Below are positions 62,536 through 64,000 of a stretch of DNA of 64,000 nt, one piece after another; the stretch's first letter is position 1; every line of letters begins with the position of its first letter. The position numbers were made by a program, and so were the translations under genes. Source of the DNA: Amorphoplanes friuliensis DSM 7358. GTDB lineage: Bacteria; Actinomycetota; Actinomycetes; Mycobacteriales; Micromonosporaceae. The stretch spans positions 2,952,001 to 3,016,000 of the forward strand of contig NC_022657.1 of the NCBI RefSeq assembly GCF_000494755.1, written 5' to 3'. The notes under the pieces are model-generated. The model was not told the DNA's origin, made no database searches, and worked only from the letters and a program-made list of their open reading frames with translations.

Positions 62536-64000
62536 TTACGGCTGGACGGGCCGGGCGACGACGCGGTTGCGGCCGGTGTCCTTCGCCGCGTACAGCCGGC
62601 GGTCAGCCTCGGCGAGCAGGGCGGCCTGGCTCTGATCGCCCTCCGCCCGGACGCTCACGGCGCCGATGCTGACGGTCACCGGCAGTTCACCAGTTGTCGG
62701 TGCCCAGCGGTAGGAGGCGACGTCGTGCCGGATCGTCTCCAGCCGCTCGGGTGCGTCGGCGGCGCTCACGCCGGGCAGGACGACCAGGAACTCCTCGCCG
62801 CCCATGCGGGCCGCGAAGCCGTCGGGAGCCAGGCTGTCCTGCCGGGCCGACAACAGGACGGCCACCGCCACCAGGACCCGGTCGCCGACGTCGTGGGACA
62901 GCGTGTCGTTGATCCGCTTGAAGAAGTCGAGGTCGATCAGGGCGACCGTGAGCGGCGTACCGGCCGCGAGTGCCTCCGCCATGGCCTGGGGCAGCCGCTC
63001 GTCGATGAACCGGCGGTTGTAGAGCCCGGTGAGCGGGTCGCGGCGCGCCTGTTCCCGGTAGTGCTCGGCGTCGCGGCGGGCCTCGGCGGTCTCGAACATC
63101 GCCTGGCGGCTGCGGGCGCGGGCCTCCAGCTGTGTCGAGCGCAGCTCCTCGGTCGCCGCGTGGAAACGCTTGTACTCCTCGAACGCGGCCAGATGGTCGC
63201 CGGCTGCGGCGTACAGCTCGGCCTGTTCGGCGAGGCCGCGGACGCGGACGCCGGCCAGCTGGTGCTCGTCGCACAGCGACCGGCAGTGGTCGAGGCTGGC
63301 CTGGGCGCGGTCGAGGGCACCCAGGCGCCGCTGCGCTGCAGCCAGGGTCAGGGACGCCTCGGCGACGTCGTGCGCCTCGAACCACGGCGGGGAGTCGTAC
63401 ACGTCCCGCAGGGTCTCCTCGGCCTCGGCGTACCGGCCCAGGCTGACCTGGATGTTCGCGATCGTGTCGCGCTCGACGATGAGGAACTCGCGCCCGATCG
63501 CCCGGGCCACGGCACGCATGCGCTCGACGGCCGACCACGCAATGTCGACGTTGCCGGCCTCGTGCTCGGTGTACGCGAGGTTGTTCAGCACGAGCAGCTG
63601 CCGGGTCAGGTCGCCGATGCCGACGGCGATGCGCTCGGCCTGCCTGTACCGGTCCCGGGCCGCCTCGGTGGAGCCGGCCTCGGCCAGCGAGTTCGCGAGA
63701 CGGATGAGATGGATGATGCGCAGACCGTGCGGCTCGTCGTCGTCGAGCAGCTCGACCGCGCTCAGGGCGTGTTCCAGGCTGGCGGCGTGATCACCGAGGT
63801 AGTGGTAGGTCAGCGCCAGATGGAAGTGGCTGCGCGCGCGCAGCGGCCGGCAGTCGTTCTGCTCCGCCCAGCGGTGGGTCGCCAGGAACGTCCGGGCAGC
63901 GGAGCCGAGATCACCCTCGCGGCGGCGCATGTCGGCCTGCACCAGCCGGGCCCGGTGCCCGAGAACCTCGTCCCCGGACCGATCGGCCGCCTCGGCCGCC
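62536..64000 (-). CDS. TPR-GGDEF diguanylate cyclase, 5' end cut by window edge
   Basis: The frame is open from the stop at 62536 to the window end, so the N-terminus is missing. The visible part has TPR-like helical repeats (YHYLGDHAASLEHALSAVELL, ARDRYRQAERIAVGIGDL, AEQAELYAAAGDHLAAFEEY), a coiled linker (ARSRQAMFETAEARRDAEHYR) and a C-terminal GGDEF domain (DPLTGLYNRRFIDERLP, ALIDLDFFKRINDTLSHDVGD, RMGGEEFLVVLPG). The GGEEF signature is intact, so it should make cyclic di-GMP. No membrane helix in the visible part. Confidence 0.9.
   Translation of the reverse strand, partial: AAEAADRSGDEVLGHRARLVQADMRRREGDLGSAARTFLATHRWAEQNDCRPLRARSHFHLALTYHYLGDHAASLEHALSAVELLDDDEPHGLRIIHLIRLANSLAEAGSTEAARDRYRQAERIAVGIGDLTRQLLVLNNLAYTEHEAGNVDIAWSAVERMRAVARAIGREFLIVERDTIANIQVSLGRYAEAEETLRDVYDSPPWFEAHDVAEASLTLAAAQRRLGALDRAQASLDHCRSLCDEHQLAGVRVRGLAEQAELYAAAGDHLAAFEEYKRFHAATEELRSTQLEARARSRQAMFETAEARRDAEHYREQARRDPLTGLYNRRFIDERLPQAMAEALAAGTPLTVALIDLDFFKRINDTLSHDVGDRVLVAVAVLLSARQDSLAPDGFAARMGGEEFLVVLPGVSAADAPERLETIRHDVASYRWAPTTGELPVTVSIGAVSVRAEGDQSQAALLAEADRRLYAAKDTGRNRVVARPVQP

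Noticed and set aside
1..64000. tRNA, rRNA, CRISPR array, intact prophage or conjugative element
   Set aside because: Looked for cloverleaf/CCA ends, regularly spaced repeats, integrases and structural phage genes on both strands; none seen. The only mobile-element trace is the decayed transposase at 41920-42208.

Overview
The window is GC-rich DNA from a filamentous-type actinomycete. Evidence includes near-complete G/C at third codon positions, frequent GTG/TTG starts, many TetR/MerR/SARP regulators, secreted glycoside hydrolases and an F/A/B/C/D-ordered kdp locus. A relative of Actinoplanes/Micromonosporaceae is a reasonable guess, but nothing here proves the genus. No rRNA, tRNA, CRISPR array, prophage or intact transposon was seen. 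Both ends cut through genes: a FUSC-type membrane protein on the left and a GGDEF protein on the right.

Layout. 1-16 kb: ordinary accessory metabolism and transport (SRPBCC protein plus zinc alcohol dehydrogenase, AraC, STAS, phosphotransferase, MATE, TetR, DUF998-like membrane protein, a degenerate trypsin-fold protein, SGNH hydrolase plus SRPBCC, a NarL-type two-component pair, an exported fumarylacetoacetate-hydrolase-fold protein, a CPA1 antiporter). 16-17 kb: MerR regulator and quinone oxidoreductase with a MerR-type promoter. 17.7-27.8 kb: a glucan neighbourhood. It holds a cellulose-synthase-like GT2, an HlyD-like anchor and a GH81 beta-1,3-glucanase lipoprotein in one operon, then (after a DUF3592 protein, a DNA glycosylase and a lipoprotein) a SARP regulator fused through a membrane segment to a GH16-like domain, and a GH5 enzyme with two almost identical binding modules. 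28.5-35.8 kb: potassium uptake, a 27-aa ORF followed by kdpF-kdpA-kdpB-kdpC-kdpD with no kdpE beside it. 36-41 kb: hydrolase/MFS/TetR with two clear operators, SDR and XRE regulator.

41.2-51.2 kb is a different kind of DNA: lower GC, relaxed codon use, and gene wreckage on both sides (a truncated membrane protein, a start-less gene fragment and an ISAs1-like transposase remnant on the left; a frameshifted PLDc_N-type protein on the right). Between them lie genes all on the plus strand: a haem-oxygenase-like (putative diiron) protein, a SAM methyltransferase, a possible 46-aa peptide, a 2-hydroxyacid dehydrogenase, a DAO-type FAD oxidase, a 1048-aa DUF4062-NACHT-FGE-fold protein whose FGE cysteines are serines, and a PRMT-like methyltransferase. 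I do not recognise this set as a described pathway or defence system, and it is the most interesting part of the window.

51.4-64 kb returns to typical chromosome: TetR plus membrane protein operon, fructosamine-kinase-like protein, an anchored secreted protein, an MMPL transporter, a large secreted glucose/sorbosone-dehydrogenase-like propeller protein with PKD and repeated C-terminal modules, a small secreted lysozyme-fold-like protein, an FAD monooxygenase and a TPR-GGDEF protein.
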